DNA from: JASFUX01 sp050050115
GTDB lineage: Bacteria; Pseudomonadota; Alphaproteobacteria; Caulobacterales; Maricaulaceae
Length of the DNA stretch: 30,970 bases
Assembly (NCBI GenBank): GCA_050050115.1
Contig: JASFUX010000009.1
Span: 1 to 30,970 of the forward strand
Reading direction: 5' to 3'
Shown: positions 1-8,902 of the stretch, piece after piece
How positions within the stretch are numbered: the first letter of the stretch is position 1
Layout of the letters: every line of letters begins with the position of its first letter
Program-made: the position numbers and the translations under genes
Notes under the pieces: generated by a model
The model's database searches: none
The model's input: the letters and a program-made list of their open reading frames with translations, nothing else
What the model was told of the DNA's origin: nothing

Positions 1-266
1 CCGGCTTGCCGAAGGCGGCGGTGAAGCGCGCCGCAGACGTGCTCGCTCAACTCGAAGCCACCAAAGCCGGCGGCGCCGAGCTCGGCGACCTGCCGCTGTT
101 CGCCGCCGCGCCTCATGCGGCCGACGAAGACGCTTCGGATGCGGAAGACGTCGCCGCCTGCGCCGAGCTGCGCGCGGCGCTTCAAGAGGTGGAGCCCGAC
201 GCTCTGACCCCGCGCGGCGCGCTTGATCTGGTCTACCGGCTAAAGCGCTTGGCGGAGGACGCGTGA
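1..266 (+). CDS. mutS: DNA mismatch repair protein MutS, C-terminal fragment
   Basis: Partial gene entering from the left edge; about 87 codons remain. The reading frame is open from base 3 and ends at TGA 264-266. MutS recognises mismatched bases and starts repair with MutL. What is visible is the end of the MutS family pattern: a G-L-P-K-A-A-V-K-R-A-A helix (the helix after the ATPase/dimer region), an acidic Ala-rich linker containing DLPLF, and the terminal L-T-P-R-G-A-L-D-L-V-Y-R-L-K helix, which in MutS is the C-terminal dimerisation segment. The ATPase lies outside the window. The stop overlaps the glnD start (GTGA), so the two are probably translationally coupled. The mutS-glnD-murJ order is common in alphaproteobacteria and supports the call. 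Confidence 0.9.
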   Translation, partial: GLPKAAVKRAADVLAQLEATKAGGAELGDLPLFAAAPHAADEDASDAEDVAACAELRAALQEVEPDALTPRGALDLVYRLKRLAEDA

Positions 267-3073
267 ACACCGGTTTCGAGCCATCTCCGATCGACGGCGC
301 GGCGCTGCGCCGGGCGCTCACCGACGCCGCGCTCGCCCACGAAGGCGACGAGCCCGCGCAGCGCGCCGCGGCGCTGCCGATCCTGCGCGCCGCCTGGTCG
401 GAGGGCCGGGAAACGGCGCGGCGGCATCTTTATGCGGGCGGCGGCGGGCTCGAGACCGCGCGCGCCCTCGCCCAGGTCGCCGACGACGTGGTCAGCGCGC
501 TTTACGACTTCACCACCGTGCACGTTCATCGGGCGCGCAACCCGACCGAGGGTGAGCGATTGTCTGTATGCGCCGGCGGCGGCTACGGTCGCGGCGAGCT
601 TGCGCCCTTCTCCGATCTCGATCTGCATTTCGTGCGCGCCTACAAGCTCAGCCCTTGGATCGAGAGCGTCATCGAGACGATGCTGCTCTGCCTCTTCGAC
701 ATGAGGATCATCGTCGGCAACTCGGCGCGCTCTATCGATCAGGCCGTGCGCTTGGCCAAAGAGGACTGGACGGTCCTCACCAACCTCTTCGACCTGCGGC
801 GCATCGCCGGGGATGCAGAGTTTCCCGAGACCCTGTCGCATCGCCTGCGTGAAGAGGTTCTCCTCGGACGCTCCCGCGAGTTCGTCACGGCCAAGCTCGA
901 CGAACGCGCCGCGCGGCTGATCCGCCAGGGCGCTTCGCGCTACATGGTCGAGCCCGACGTTAAGAACGGCAAGGGCGGGCTTAGAGATCTGCAGACGCTC
1001 GACTGGCTGGCGCGCGGCGTCTCGGCCGGCCGCGGCGGCTCGGCGGCGGCGGCGCTCCTGTTCCGCCGCGAGGAGGCGCGCCGCTTCGACCGCGCCTCGG
1101 ACTTCCTCTGGCGGGTGCGTTGCTTCATGCACTTCGCCACCGGTCGCGCTCAGGAAAAGCTCAGCTTCGACCTCCAGCCGGAGATCGCCGCGCTGATGGG
1201 CTACGAGGACACGCCGGCGGGACCCGGGGTCGAGCGGTTCATGCGGCAGTACTTCCTCGTCGCGCGCGACGTCGGCTCGCTGACGCGGATCATGTGCGCC
1301 AAGCTCGAGGCCGAGGAGACCAAGAACGCGCCGAAGACTCTGATCGAGATGTTCGGCCTGTCGAAGAAGCCCGAAAAGCCGTCCGATCCGCGCTTCAAGC
1401 TCGAGGCCGGGCGCATCGCCTTCACCGACACCACCCAGCCCGAGCGCGATCCCTCGGCGATGATCTCGCTCTTCAACGAAGCCGCGCGGATCGGCGTCGA
1501 CGTGCATCCCGACGCGCTGTCGGTGGTCGACCGCGCCCTCGACAGAGTCGACGACCGCGCCCGGCGCACCGATGAGATGCGCGAGGCTTTCCTTGCGGCC
1601 CTCCTGAACGCCGAAACCGTCGACCGCGGCTTCCGGATGATGAACGAGGCGAGCCTCCTGGGCGCGGTGATGCCGGAGTTCGGCGGCATCGTCGCGCGCA
1701 CCCAGTTCAATATGTATCATCACTATACGGTCGATGAGCATACGCTGCGCGTCGTCTCGGGGCTGGCAGCGCTCGAGACCGGCGACATGGGCGAGGACTC
1801 CGAGTTCGCCGCGCCGCTCTTCGAGAAGCTGTCGGGGCGGCGCGCGCTTTATCTCTCCGCATTGCTGCACGATGTCGGCAAGGGACACGGCGATCAGCAG
1901 ATCGAGGGCGCCAAGCTTGCGCTCGAGGCTGGCGAGCGCCTCGGTCTAGCGCCGGAGGAGATCGAGCTGGTCTCTTGGCTCGTCGGCCACCACTTGGTGA
2001 TGAGCGACGTCGCCCAGCGGCGCGACATCGGCGAGCCGCGCACGATCGCCGACTTCGCCGAGGAGATCGGCACGACCGAGCGGCTGCGGCTTCTGACCCT
2101 CCTGACCATCGCCGACATCAACGCCGTCGGCCCTGGCGTCTGGAACCCTTGGAAGCGGCGGCTGATCCAGGATCTCTACGCCCTGACCGAAGCGACGTTC
2201 CGCGGCGAGCGGGCTGCGGCCGAGCAGGCGCGCCACGTTCTCGCCGAACGCGCCGCCGCCGCCCGCGAACGCCTCATCGCCGGGGCGAGCGCGGAGCAAC
2301 GAGCATTCACCGAAGCCTGGGCCGAGAGTCTTGAAGACGCCTACTGGCTGCAGTTCGACGACGAGGCGCACGCTCGGCATCGCGACGTCGCAGCGGAGGC
2401 GCGCAAGGGCGCTGCGGGCCCTGAGGTCAAGGCGCGCTGGGACGGAACCGCCGGCGGCGTCGAACTCCTGGTGATCACGCCCGACCACGCTGGGGTCTTC
2501 GCCGCCGTCGCCAGCTCGATCGCGCGCTCAGGCGGCAACGTGCGCGAGGCGCGCATCTATACGACGACGGACGGTCTCGCAGTCGACTTCTTCCGCGTCA
2601 CGCCCGCAGCTGAGGGCGATCTGCACGATGATGCGGCCTGGGTCGGCCGGCTGCAGAAAGCCGCGTTGGCGGCGATCACGGCCGACGCGCCGCCGAGCCC
2701 GCCCGAAGGCAAAGTCTCCCGCCGCGCCGCGGCGTTCCGCGTGCCGGCATCGGTCGCCTTCGACAACGACGCTTCGGACCTCGCCACCATTATTGAGGTC
2801 TCGGGCCGCGACCGGCCGGGCCTGCTCGCTGCGCTCGGACAGGCCCTCGCCGAACTCAAGCTCAACATCCTCTCGGCTAACGTCGAGAGCATCGGCGTGC
2901 GGGCGATGGACGTTTTCTACGCTTGCGAGCAAGGCGGCGGAAAGATCCTCGACGAGGCGCGCCGCGAGGAGATCAAGACGCGGTTGCTCGAGGCGTTCAC
3001 GGACGGCGAACCGACCCCGCCGACGGCCGACGGCAAGGAACTCGCCCGCGCGCCGGAAAGTCCGCTGCGGTGA
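263..3073 (+). CDS. glnD: Bifunctional [protein-PII] uridylyltransferase/uridylyl-removing enzyme GlnD
   Basis: 936 aa, full length for the family. GlnD senses glutamine and uridylylates or deuridylylates PII proteins (GlnB/GlnK), setting the nitrogen response. Domains in order: a nucleotidyltransferase domain with the GGGYGRGEL...SDLDL motif at residues 105-121 (metal-binding D118 and D120 seen); a GlnD PII-UTase central region; an HD phosphohydrolase domain with LLHDVGKG (H536, D537); and two C-terminal ACT domains, about residues 733-805 and 842-915, the second with the typical GRDRPGLL start. All catalytic signatures are intact. The start is GTG 263, overlapping the mutS stop by four bases, and its N-terminus has normal family length. 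The next gene, murJ, begins 10 bases after the stop, so mutS-glnD-murJ reads as one operon. Confidence 0.97.
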   Translation: MNTGFEPSPIDGAALRRALTDAALAHEGDEPAQRAAALPILRAAWSEGRETARRHLYAGGGGLETARALAQVADDVVSALYDFTTVHVHRARNPTEGERLSVCAGGGYGRGELAPFSDLDLHFVRAYKLSPWIESVIETMLLCLFDMRIIVGNSARSIDQAVRLAKEDWTVLTNLFDLRRIAGDAEFPETLSHRLREEVLLGRSREFVTAKLDERAARLIRQGASRYMVEPDVKNGKGGLRDLQTLDWLARGVSAGRGGSAAAALLFRREEARRFDRASDFLWRVRCFMHFATGRAQEKLSFDLQPEIAALMGYEDTPAGPGVERFMRQYFLVARDVGSLTRIMCAKLEAEETKNAPKTLIEMFGLSKKPEKPSDPRFKLEAGRIAFTDTTQPERDPSAMISLFNEAARIGVDVHPDALSVVDRALDRVDDRARRTDEMREAFLAALLNAETVDRGFRMMNEASLLGAVMPEFGGIVARTQFNMYHHYTVDEHTLRVVSGLAALETGDMGEDSEFAAPLFEKLSGRRALYLSALLHDVGKGHGDQQIEGAKLALEAGERLGLAPEEIELVSWLVGHHLVMSDVAQRRDIGEPRTIADFAEEIGTTERLRLLTLLTIADINAVGPGVWNPWKRRLIQDLYALTEATFRGERAAAEQARHVLAERAAAARERLIAGASAEQRAFTEAWAESLEDAYWLQFDDEAHARHRDVAAEARKGAAGPEVKARWDGTAGGVELLVITPDHAGVFAAVASSIARSGGNVREARIYTTTDGLAVDFFRVTPAAEGDLHDDAAWVGRLQKAALAAITADAPPSPPEGKVSRRAAAFRVPASVAFDNDASDLATIIEVSGRDRPGLLAALGQALAELKLNILSANVESIGVRAMDVFYACEQGGGKILDEARREEIKTRLLEAFTDGEPTPPTADGKELARAPESPLR

Positions 3074-3083
3074 GCGCGCCGCG

Positions 3084-4631
3084 ATGAGCCTGTTTCGCTC
3101 GACCCTGGTCATCGGCTCGCTGACGGCGGGGAGCCGCGTGCTCGGCTTTGCGCGCGACGCGCTCATCGCCGCCACGCTCGGCACCAGCCCGGCGGCCGAC
3201 GCCTGGTGGGTGGCGTTCCGCTTTCCGAACCTCTTCCGCCGCGTGTTCGCCGAGGGCGCGTTCAACTCCGCCTTCGTGCCGCTCTACGCGCGACGGCTCG
3301 AGCACGAAGGCGCAGGCGAGGCGGATGCGTTCGCGTCCGAAACCTTCTCGTTCCTGGTCACCGTGCTGGCGATCTTCGTCGTCGCGGCGCAGCTCGCCAT
3401 GCCCTGGCTGGTCTGGGCGCAGGCCGCCGGGCTCGCGTCCGATCCGGAGTGGCGCGGGCTGGCGGTGCTGATGCTGCAGATCACCATGCCGTACCTCTTG
3501 TTCATGTCGCTGATGGCGATGCTGAGCGGCATCTTGAATGCGCGCGATCGCTTCGCCCTCGCCGCCGCGGCGCCAATGCTCTTGAACGTCGTGCTGGTCA
3601 GCTTGCTGCTCGTCGTCGACCGCAGCGACCCTAACCGCGTCGCGGTCTTGATGGCGATCGGCGTGCTCGTCTCGGGCGTCCTGCAGGCCGGCGCCGTCGC
3701 GCTCGGCTGCCGGCGCGCCGGGGTGCGCTTCACGTTGAAGCCGCCGAAGCTGACCCCCGGGGTCAAACGCCTGATCGCGCTCGGCGTGCCCGGCGCCTTG
3801 TCGGCCGGCGCGACCCAGATCAACATCGCCGTCAGCCAGTTCATCGCCTCCTTTCAAGACGGAGCGATCTCCATCCTCGGCTATGCGGACCGGCTCTATC
3901 AGCTGCCGCTCGGCGTCATCGGAATCGCAATGGGCGTTGCGCTCCTGCCGACGCTATCGAAGCGCCTGCGCGCCGAGGACATCGACGGCGCGCACGACAC
4001 GATGAATCGGGCGATCGAGATCGCGGCGCTGTTCACCTTGCCGGCGGCCGTCGCGCTCGCGATCACCGGCGAGTTCTGGGTCTCGGCGCTGTTTCAGCGC
4101 GGCGCCTTCACCAGCGAGGACGCCGAGCTGACCGGGCTTGCGGTCGCCGCCTTCGCGGCCGGCCTGCCCGCGTTCGTCGCGATCAAGGTGCTCGCGCCAG
4201 GATTTTTCGCACGAGAGAATACGAAGACGCCGATGATCTTCATGTCGATCGCGGCGGCGATCAACGTCGCGCTCGGCGCCGCTCTCTTCTTCACGATTGG
4301 TTTCGTCGGCCTCGCCGTCGCCACGTCGGTCGCGGGCTGGGTCAACGCGGGGCTGCTCGGCTTCACCTTGCATCGCGACGGCCTGCTCGTGCTCGACGCC
4401 AAAGTACGGATCCGGCTGCCGCGCCTGCTCGCCGCCTCGGCGGTCATGGGCGTCTGCGTCTGGTTCGCGGCCAACGCCGCGACCGCCTACCTCAACATCT
4501 CTCTGATCCAGGATCTCGCCGCCGCGCTCGCCGTCGCCGCGCTGGGCCTCATCGCCTATGCGATCGCCGCGCTGATCCTGGGCGGCGCCGGGCTGGCGGA
4601 CCTCAGGGCCGCGCTGCGCCGCCAGGGTTGA
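3084..4631 (+). CDS. murJ: Lipid II flippase MurJ (MviN family)
   Basis: 515 aa from ATG 3084, the usual MurJ length. The open frame extends far upstream into glnD, but that part is a shadow. ATG 3084 gives the family N-terminus MSLFRSTLVIGSLTAGSRVL. MurJ moves undecaprenyl-linked lipid II across the inner membrane for peptidoglycan synthesis. Family marks seen: G-S-R-V-L-G-F-A-R-D near residue 20, P-N-L-F-R-R-V-F-A-E-G-A-F-N-S-A-F-V-P in the first cytoplasmic loop, and an alternation of hydrophobic helices to the end consistent with about 14 membrane spans of the MOP fold. It lies 10 bases after glnD and is probably co-transcribed with it. Confidence 0.96.
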   Translation: MSLFRSTLVIGSLTAGSRVLGFARDALIAATLGTSPAADAWWVAFRFPNLFRRVFAEGAFNSAFVPLYARRLEHEGAGEADAFASETFSFLVTVLAIFVVAAQLAMPWLVWAQAAGLASDPEWRGLAVLMLQITMPYLLFMSLMAMLSGILNARDRFALAAAAPMLLNVVLVSLLLVVDRSDPNRVAVLMAIGVLVSGVLQAGAVALGCRRAGVRFTLKPPKLTPGVKRLIALGVPGALSAGATQINIAVSQFIASFQDGAISILGYADRLYQLPLGVIGIAMGVALLPTLSKRLRAEDIDGAHDTMNRAIEIAALFTLPAAVALAITGEFWVSALFQRGAFTSEDAELTGLAVAAFAAGLPAFVAIKVLAPGFFARENTKTPMIFMSIAAAINVALGAALFFTIGFVGLAVATSVAGWVNAGLLGFTLHRDGLLVLDAKVRIRLPRLLAASAVMGVCVWFAANAATAYLNISLIQDLAAALAVAALGLIAYAIAALILGGAGLADLRAALRRQG

Positions 4632-4688
4632 GCCTCGGCGTCGGGCCGGCTTGCGATCCGCCCCGGCCCCGGCCATAAGGCGCGGGCC

Positions 4689-5744
4689 ATGACCGACGCC
4701 CCGCAAAATGCTTCCGATGAAGCCCCGCAGTATGAAGGCCCCGAGCGGGTATTCTCCGGCGTTCAGCCGACGGGGAACCTGCACCTCGGCAACTATCTGG
4801 GCGCGATCAAGAAGTTCGTCGCGCTCCAGCACGAGCACGACTGCGTCTTCTGCGTCGTCGACCTGCACGCCATCACCGTCTGGCAGGACCCGGCCGAGCT
4901 GCGCGCCCAGACCCGCGAGATCGCCGCGGCCTACCTCGCCGCCGGGATTGATCCGAAGATGGCGATCATCTTCCCGCAATCGGCCGTCACCGCGCACGCC
5001 GAGCTCGCCTGGGTGTTCAACTGCGTGGCGCGCATGGGCTGGCTCGAGCGGATGACGCAGTTCAAGGACAAGGCGGGCAAGGACAAGGAGCGCGCCTCGT
5101 CGGGCCTCTTCGTCTACCCGAACCTGATGGCCGCCGACATCCTCGCCTACAAGGCCACGCACGTGCCCGTCGGCGAAGATCAGAAGCAGCACCTCGAGCT
5201 TTCGCGCGACATCGCCAACAAGTTCAACATCGACTACGACGCGCCCGGCTTCTTCCCGCTGCCCGAGCCCTTGATCAAAGGCCCCGGCGCGCGGGTGATG
5301 AGCTTGAAGGACGGAACGGCGAAGATGTCGAAGTCCGACCCGGCCGACACCTCGCGGATCAACTTGAAAGACGACGCCGACGCGATCGCCAAGAAAATCA
5401 AACGCGCCAAGACCGATCCGGAGCTGCTGCCGGAGTCCGTCGACGGTCTCGAAAGCCGTCCTGAAGCGCGGAATCTCGTAGGCATCTACGCCGCGCTTGC
5501 CGGCAAGACCGACGCGGCGGTGCTCGAAGAGTTCGGCGGTCAAGGCTTCGGCGCCTTCAAGCCCGCGCTCGCCGAGCTGGCGGTCGAGTCCCTCGCGCCG
5601 ATCACCGCGGAGATGCGGCGTCTGATCGATGACCCGGCCGAAATCGACCGAGTGCTGAACGACGGCGCCGAGCGCGCCCGCGCCATCGCCGATCCGATCC
5701 TCAAAGAAGTGTGGGAGATCGTGGGGTTGTGGGCGAAGGCGTAG
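4689..5744 (+). CDS. trpS: Tryptophan--tRNA ligase TrpS
   Basis: 351 aa class I aminoacyl-tRNA synthetase that charges tRNA-Trp. The HIGH-type signature appears as P-T-G-N-L-H-L-G-N at residues 27-35 and the KMSKS loop is intact at residues 212-216 (A-K-M-S-K-S-D). VGEDQKQHLELSRDIA, a strong TrpS signature for the tryptophan/adenylate pocket, is present. The start is ATG 4689, 57 bases after murJ. An N-terminal extension of about 20 polar residues precedes the catalytic core, as in many alphaproteobacterial TrpS proteins. In related genomes trpS is usually followed closely by a universal stress protein gene and nfuA; here about 11 kb of accessory genes intervene. Confidence 0.97.
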   Translation: MTDAPQNASDEAPQYEGPERVFSGVQPTGNLHLGNYLGAIKKFVALQHEHDCVFCVVDLHAITVWQDPAELRAQTREIAAAYLAAGIDPKMAIIFPQSAVTAHAELAWVFNCVARMGWLERMTQFKDKAGKDKERASSGLFVYPNLMAADILAYKATHVPVGEDQKQHLELSRDIANKFNIDYDAPGFFPLPEPLIKGPGARVMSLKDGTAKMSKSDPADTSRINLKDDADAIAKKIKRAKTDPELLPESVDGLESRPEARNLVGIYAALAGKTDAAVLEEFGGQGFGAFKPALAELAVESLAPITAEMRRLIDDPAEIDRVLNDGAERARAIADPILKEVWEIVGLWAKA

Positions 5745-5835
5745 CCGAGCACCCAGTCTCAAATACTCAGACCTCGGCCCCAGTCCGCTACTCCAGCATC
5801 CTCCGGCTGCAGATCACCGCGACAAACAAGTTGCG

Positions 5836-5850
5836 ACACGCTAAACGTGT
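5836..5850 (+). repeat. Short inverted repeat upstream of the 5875 gene
   Basis: ACACG-CTAAA-CGTGT, a perfect five-base-pair hairpin with a five-base loop, ending 24 bases before the start codon. It could be an operator or a leader hairpin; at this length it could also be chance. There is no T-run, so it is not a convincing trpS terminator. Confidence 0.3.
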
Positions 5851-5874
5851 AGTCTGGGATGCGCCGGAGGGGAC

Positions 5875-6729
5875 ATGATCAAACCGCAGCGGATCGCTTT
5901 GACGGCGTGCGCAATCGCGGCGGCTTTTTTGTCGGCCTGCTCGATTAGCGAAACGATAGAGAACATGGTCCCTGACGACGTGAAGGCGTTCGTCGCCGAG
6001 GTAGAACCGCTTGTGCTTTCGGCTGATCCAGCAATGGCAAACTTCATGACCCCGGACGCCGCCGCGACCATAACCGACGAATTCTTGACCGCTCACAGCG
6101 AGTATCTTCCAGCGGACCTCGCCGTGATCGATAGCAAGTGGCTTGGATATCGGTTCTCCACGACGACAACGACAACCGGTTCGAGCACTTGGATCGAAAT
6201 CTTTCGAGAACTGAAGTTGAGCGACGGCGCCTGCGTATTGACCTATCGGCTTGTCCGCACCGACGACACGCTTGAACTTTTGTACTTCAATGTGGCCTGC
6301 CTCACGTCGGAACAGATTGCGGCGCAGCAGTTCTCCTTGCGTGACAAATCACTCGCGCACTACGTGGTCTTCGGCTTTCTCATCGCGCTGCCTGTGCTTT
6401 CGCTCGCGACCATTGGCGCCGTCTGGACGACGAGGCGTCTCAAGAGGCGCATTCTCTGGTCGCTCTTTTGCCTGCTTGGTATCGGCGCGTTGCTATTCAA
6501 TTGGTCCACCGGCGAGTTTGGCTCCTCTATCATTGTGGCCAATCCGAACGGGTACACGCTCAATCTTGCTCAGTTCCAGTTGTTGAGCGCCAGCGCCGCC
6601 AAAGCCCCGTACGGTCCTTGGATTTTCACGATTTCATTTCCGATCGGAGCGTTTCTCTTCTGGATTCAAAAAGCGCGCGGCAGGTTGAAGCTGAAGGATC
6701 CTGACCCCTTCAACGAGGCGACGAACTAG
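5875..6729 (+). CDS. Unrecognised predicted lipoprotein with C-terminal membrane spans
   Basis: 284 aa; I recognise no family. The N-terminus has a lipoprotein-type signal ending in the lipobox L-S-A-C (Cys22). A soluble stretch follows (about 25-160) with D-D-V-K-A-F-V-A and a Thr run (96-101). Then come three hydrophobic spans at roughly 162-184, 193-210 and 247-265, the second flanked by a basic cluster (R-R-L-K-R-R), and a short charged tail. A strong Shine-Dalgarno CGGAGGGG sits five or so bases before ATG 5875, so translation is likely. Base and codon use look less GC-rich than the neighbours (for example a TTTTTT run and many TTC/TTT/ATT codons), suggesting more recent acquisition. A lipobox plus C-terminal spans is an odd topology; the N-terminal segment may instead be an uncleaved first span. 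Confidence 0.75.
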   Translation: MIKPQRIALTACAIAAAFLSACSISETIENMVPDDVKAFVAEVEPLVLSADPAMANFMTPDAAATITDEFLTAHSEYLPADLAVIDSKWLGYRFSTTTTTTGSSTWIEIFRELKLSDGACVLTYRLVRTDDTLELLYFNVACLTSEQIAAQQFSLRDKSLAHYVVFGFLIALPVLSLATIGAVWTTRRLKRRILWSLFCLLGIGALLFNWSTGEFGSSIIVANPNGYTLNLAQFQLLSASAAKAPYGPWIFTISFPIGAFLFWIQKARGRLKLKDPDPFNEATN

Positions 6730-6913
6730 AGCTCTCCACCGATGCCGTTGCCTCTTTAGAAAGCGGCGCGGCCAAAACGTAATTCGCCTTCTTGAGCCAT
6801 TGCCGTCTTGTCCGGTACGTGCTGTCCACGGCTTGATCGGCGCACCGGCTTGACGGCGTTTGGCGCGTCGAGCCCCAATGCCGCTCAAAGACAATCCAAA
6901 TGCGGGGGCTTTC

Positions 6914-8092
6914 ATGCGCAAGATTGGATTGGCGCTCGCAGCGGCGGGCGCGCTGGGCGCTTGCGCCGCCATGCCTGACGGCCTGCCCGTACTGGGCCGC
7001 GGGGAGCAGGCGAACCAAGCCGCGGCGGACGCCGACGCCGAAGCGACCTACATCCCGCCCCTCCTGATGACGGCATCGGAACGCCGCGCGCGCCACTACG
7101 GTGAAGACGCGGCCTGCTACGATCGCGCGAGCGAGCCCTACACCGCCGTCGTCGACAGCCATTTGCACTTTCGCCCCTTCGGCGGGCCGCCGATTCCGTT
7201 CGACGAGACGGTGAGCTTCCTTGAGCGCACCGGCGTGCTCTACGCCAACGTCTACGGCATCGGCCAATCGCTGCCGGTCGACTCTCCGTGTGAATACTAT
7301 CTCGATTGCCCCGGCACGCCGGCGCTCCCCTCGATGAAGAACGACTTCGCCAACGCCCAGGATATCCTCGAGCTGCGGCCTGAAGGCGTTCATCTGACGC
7401 TGTCGATGACCTTCCCCGACTTGGCCAACCCCGAAGAGATTCCGGCGCAGATCGCCCTCATCGACCGGGAATACCCGGGTATGTTCGCCTGGATGGGCGA
7501 GGTGAACCTTTACAAACAAGCGCTGACCGACAACGGGCACGAGCCGGCCGAGGTCGAGGACATCGCCGCCTGGGCGCCGTTCATGGAGATCCTGCGCGAT
7601 CGCGACATCCCGCTGGCGATCCACGCCGACCTCGGCTCGGACGACGATCAGACCGCGCACCTCGATCTCTTCACGGAGGTGTTGAACCAGCACCCGGACA
7701 ACAAGATCGTCTGGATGCACTTGGGGCTTTCACGCGAGCTGGCGAACATCGACCCGACCACGCACGTCGAGATACTTTCTGGACTGCTCGACGCGCACCC
7801 CAATCTCTATCTCGACATCTCCTGGACGGTGATCGACGACCTTTACTTCTCAGATCCCGCGCGTCGTCCGGCCTACGTCGCATTCCTCAACGCTCATTCG
7901 AGCCGCGTCATTCCCGGCACGGACTTTGTCGCCGCGCACACCAAGAGCTATGAGACCTATGTCGAGGAGCTCGACGTCACCAGCCGCATCCTGGCGCACC
8001 TCGACGACGACGCGTTCCGCGACATCGCGCTCGGACAAAGCTACTTCGACCTTCTTGGTCTGGACGACGAGGCGCCTGAAGTGTGCAGATGA
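6914..8092 (+). CDS. Lipoprotein amidohydrolase (metal-dependent hydrolase, TIM-barrel type)
   Basis: 392 aa from ATG 6914. An upstream TTG (6860) and ATG (6878) are in frame, but ATG 6914 has a purine-rich GGGGG before it and gives a clean lipoprotein signal (MRKIGLALAAAGALGAC, lipobox Cys17). The mature domain carries amidohydrolase-superfamily marks: D-S-H-L-H-F (H83, H85) after beta strand 1, G-E-V-N (E196), I-H-A-D (H237), W-M-H-L-G (H269) and G-T-D-F (D337), which together would form the metal site. The closest style is amidohydrolase-2/TatD-like proteins, so hydrolysis or decarboxylation of a small molecule in the periplasm or at the outer membrane is inferred; the substrate cannot be told. 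It is monocistronic and convergent with the Coq4-family gene, 16 bases away. Confidence 0.85.
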   Translation: MRKIGLALAAAGALGACAAMPDGLPVLGRGEQANQAAADADAEATYIPPLLMTASERRARHYGEDAACYDRASEPYTAVVDSHLHFRPFGGPPIPFDETVSFLERTGVLYANVYGIGQSLPVDSPCEYYLDCPGTPALPSMKNDFANAQDILELRPEGVHLTLSMTFPDLANPEEIPAQIALIDREYPGMFAWMGEVNLYKQALTDNGHEPAEVEDIAAWAPFMEILRDRDIPLAIHADLGSDDDQTAHLDLFTEVLNQHPDNKIVWMHLGLSRELANIDPTTHVEILSGLLDAHPNLYLDISWTVIDDLYFSDPARRPAYVAFLNAHSSRVIPGTDFVAAHTKSYETYVEELDVTSRILAHLDDDAFRDIALGQSYFDLLGLDDEAPEVCR

Positions 8093-8108
8093 GGCGGCGC
8101 GAGGCCGG

Positions 8109-8834
8109 TCAGCGCGGCTCCACGCCCGCCAGTCCGACCGAGGCGCGCACCTCCGCGAGCGGCGCGGCGAGCAGCTCTTCGAACGGGAGCACGAAGAAGG
8201 CTTTGGCGCGACGGCCGCGCCAGAACGCCTTCAAGAACATGCCCCAGACGCGCCAACCGTAAGCGCGCGCCATCCTGCGCGCCGAACTCGTCATCAAAAG
8301 CGCGTTTGATCGCCCCCCTTCGAGGCCAAAACTGAACCACAGGAGCGCCGTCTCTCCGAGCTGATCGGCGCCGTAGCCCGTCAGCACGTGCCGCAGATCG
8401 TGGCCGAGCGTGTGGCGCATGGCGTACCAGGCGACGTCCGCATCCGCGGCGCCTTCCTCCTCGCCGCCCCGCTTCTCGCTGTCGGGCTGCAAGCCCTGCA
8501 GCTCGGCGAGCTTCGTCGGCATGAGGCCCCAACGCTCGATGTGATCGAAATAGGCGCGCCCGAAGCTGCCCGCGGGCAGTCGCGCGAGCACATCCCGATC
8601 GACAAGCGCGGCGCGCAAATCCGGGCGGCGGGCGACGAGCCGCCGGCCCTCGGGATGGCTGAGCAGTCGCTTCAATCCGCGCTCGTAGCGGTCGGGATCG
8701 AGTGCGTCTATGACCTCGAAGGCGTATTGCGTCGACTGAGGATTATCCAGGAGCGCGCGAGCGGCGCGCCTGGCTCGCGCCCAGTCCGGCTTGTGCGCCT
8801 GGGCCGGCGGCGCATTCAGCGATGTTGCGGCCAT
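8109..8834 (-). CDS. Coq4-family protein
   Basis: 241 aa from the ATG complementary to 8832-8834. COQ4 proteins act in ubiquinone biosynthesis, where they bind a metal and, in mitochondria, organise or catalyse head-group modification. The defining H-D-x-x-H-x11-E motif is complete: H145, D146, H149, E161, inside G-H-D-L-R-H-V-L-T-G-Y-G. The rest is helical, as expected. Start choice: a GTG at 8906 would overlap the stop of the upstream gene (GTGA) but has no ribosome site and adds 24 low-complexity residues; the ATG at 8834 has GGGAGA six bases upstream. It is the last gene of the TetR-TBDR-SRPBCC-Coq4 unit. Because it sits with a regulator and a receptor rather than with ubi genes, a specialised role on a quinone- or lipid-like compound is possible. 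Confidence 0.85.
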   Translation of the reverse strand: MAATSLNAPPAQAHKPDWARARRAARALLDNPQSTQYAFEVIDALDPDRYERGLKRLLSHPEGRRLVARRPDLRAALVDRDVLARLPAGSFGRAYFDHIERWGLMPTKLAELQGLQPDSEKRGGEEEGAADADVAWYAMRHTLGHDLRHVLTGYGADQLGETALLWFSFGLEGGRSNALLMTSSARRMARAYGWRVWGMFLKAFWRGRRAKAFFVLPFEELLAAPLAEVRASVGLAGVEPR

Positions 8835-8840
8835 CTCGTC

Positions 8841-8846
8841 TCTCCC
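8841..8846 (-). promoter_or_regulatory. Ribosome binding site deciding the Coq4-family start
   Basis: Reads GGGAGA on the minus strand with six bases to the ATG at 8834. The competing GTG at 8906 has no such site, so this decides the start. Confidence 0.6.
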
Positions 8847-8902
8847 AGTTTCGTCCAGTCTCGTCGAACTCGTCGGAAAGTCCTGCGAACGCTTTGCATC
8901 CG

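Noticed and set aside
233..1888. Long minus-strand open frame opposite glnD
   Set aside because: It is antisense to a full GlnD with intact motifs, and its Arg/Glu/His-rich translation is typical of the reverse frame of GC-rich genes.
3954..5762. 602-codon minus-strand open frame opposite murJ and trpS
   Set aside because: It spans two well-supported genes and shows only low-complexity reverse-frame composition.
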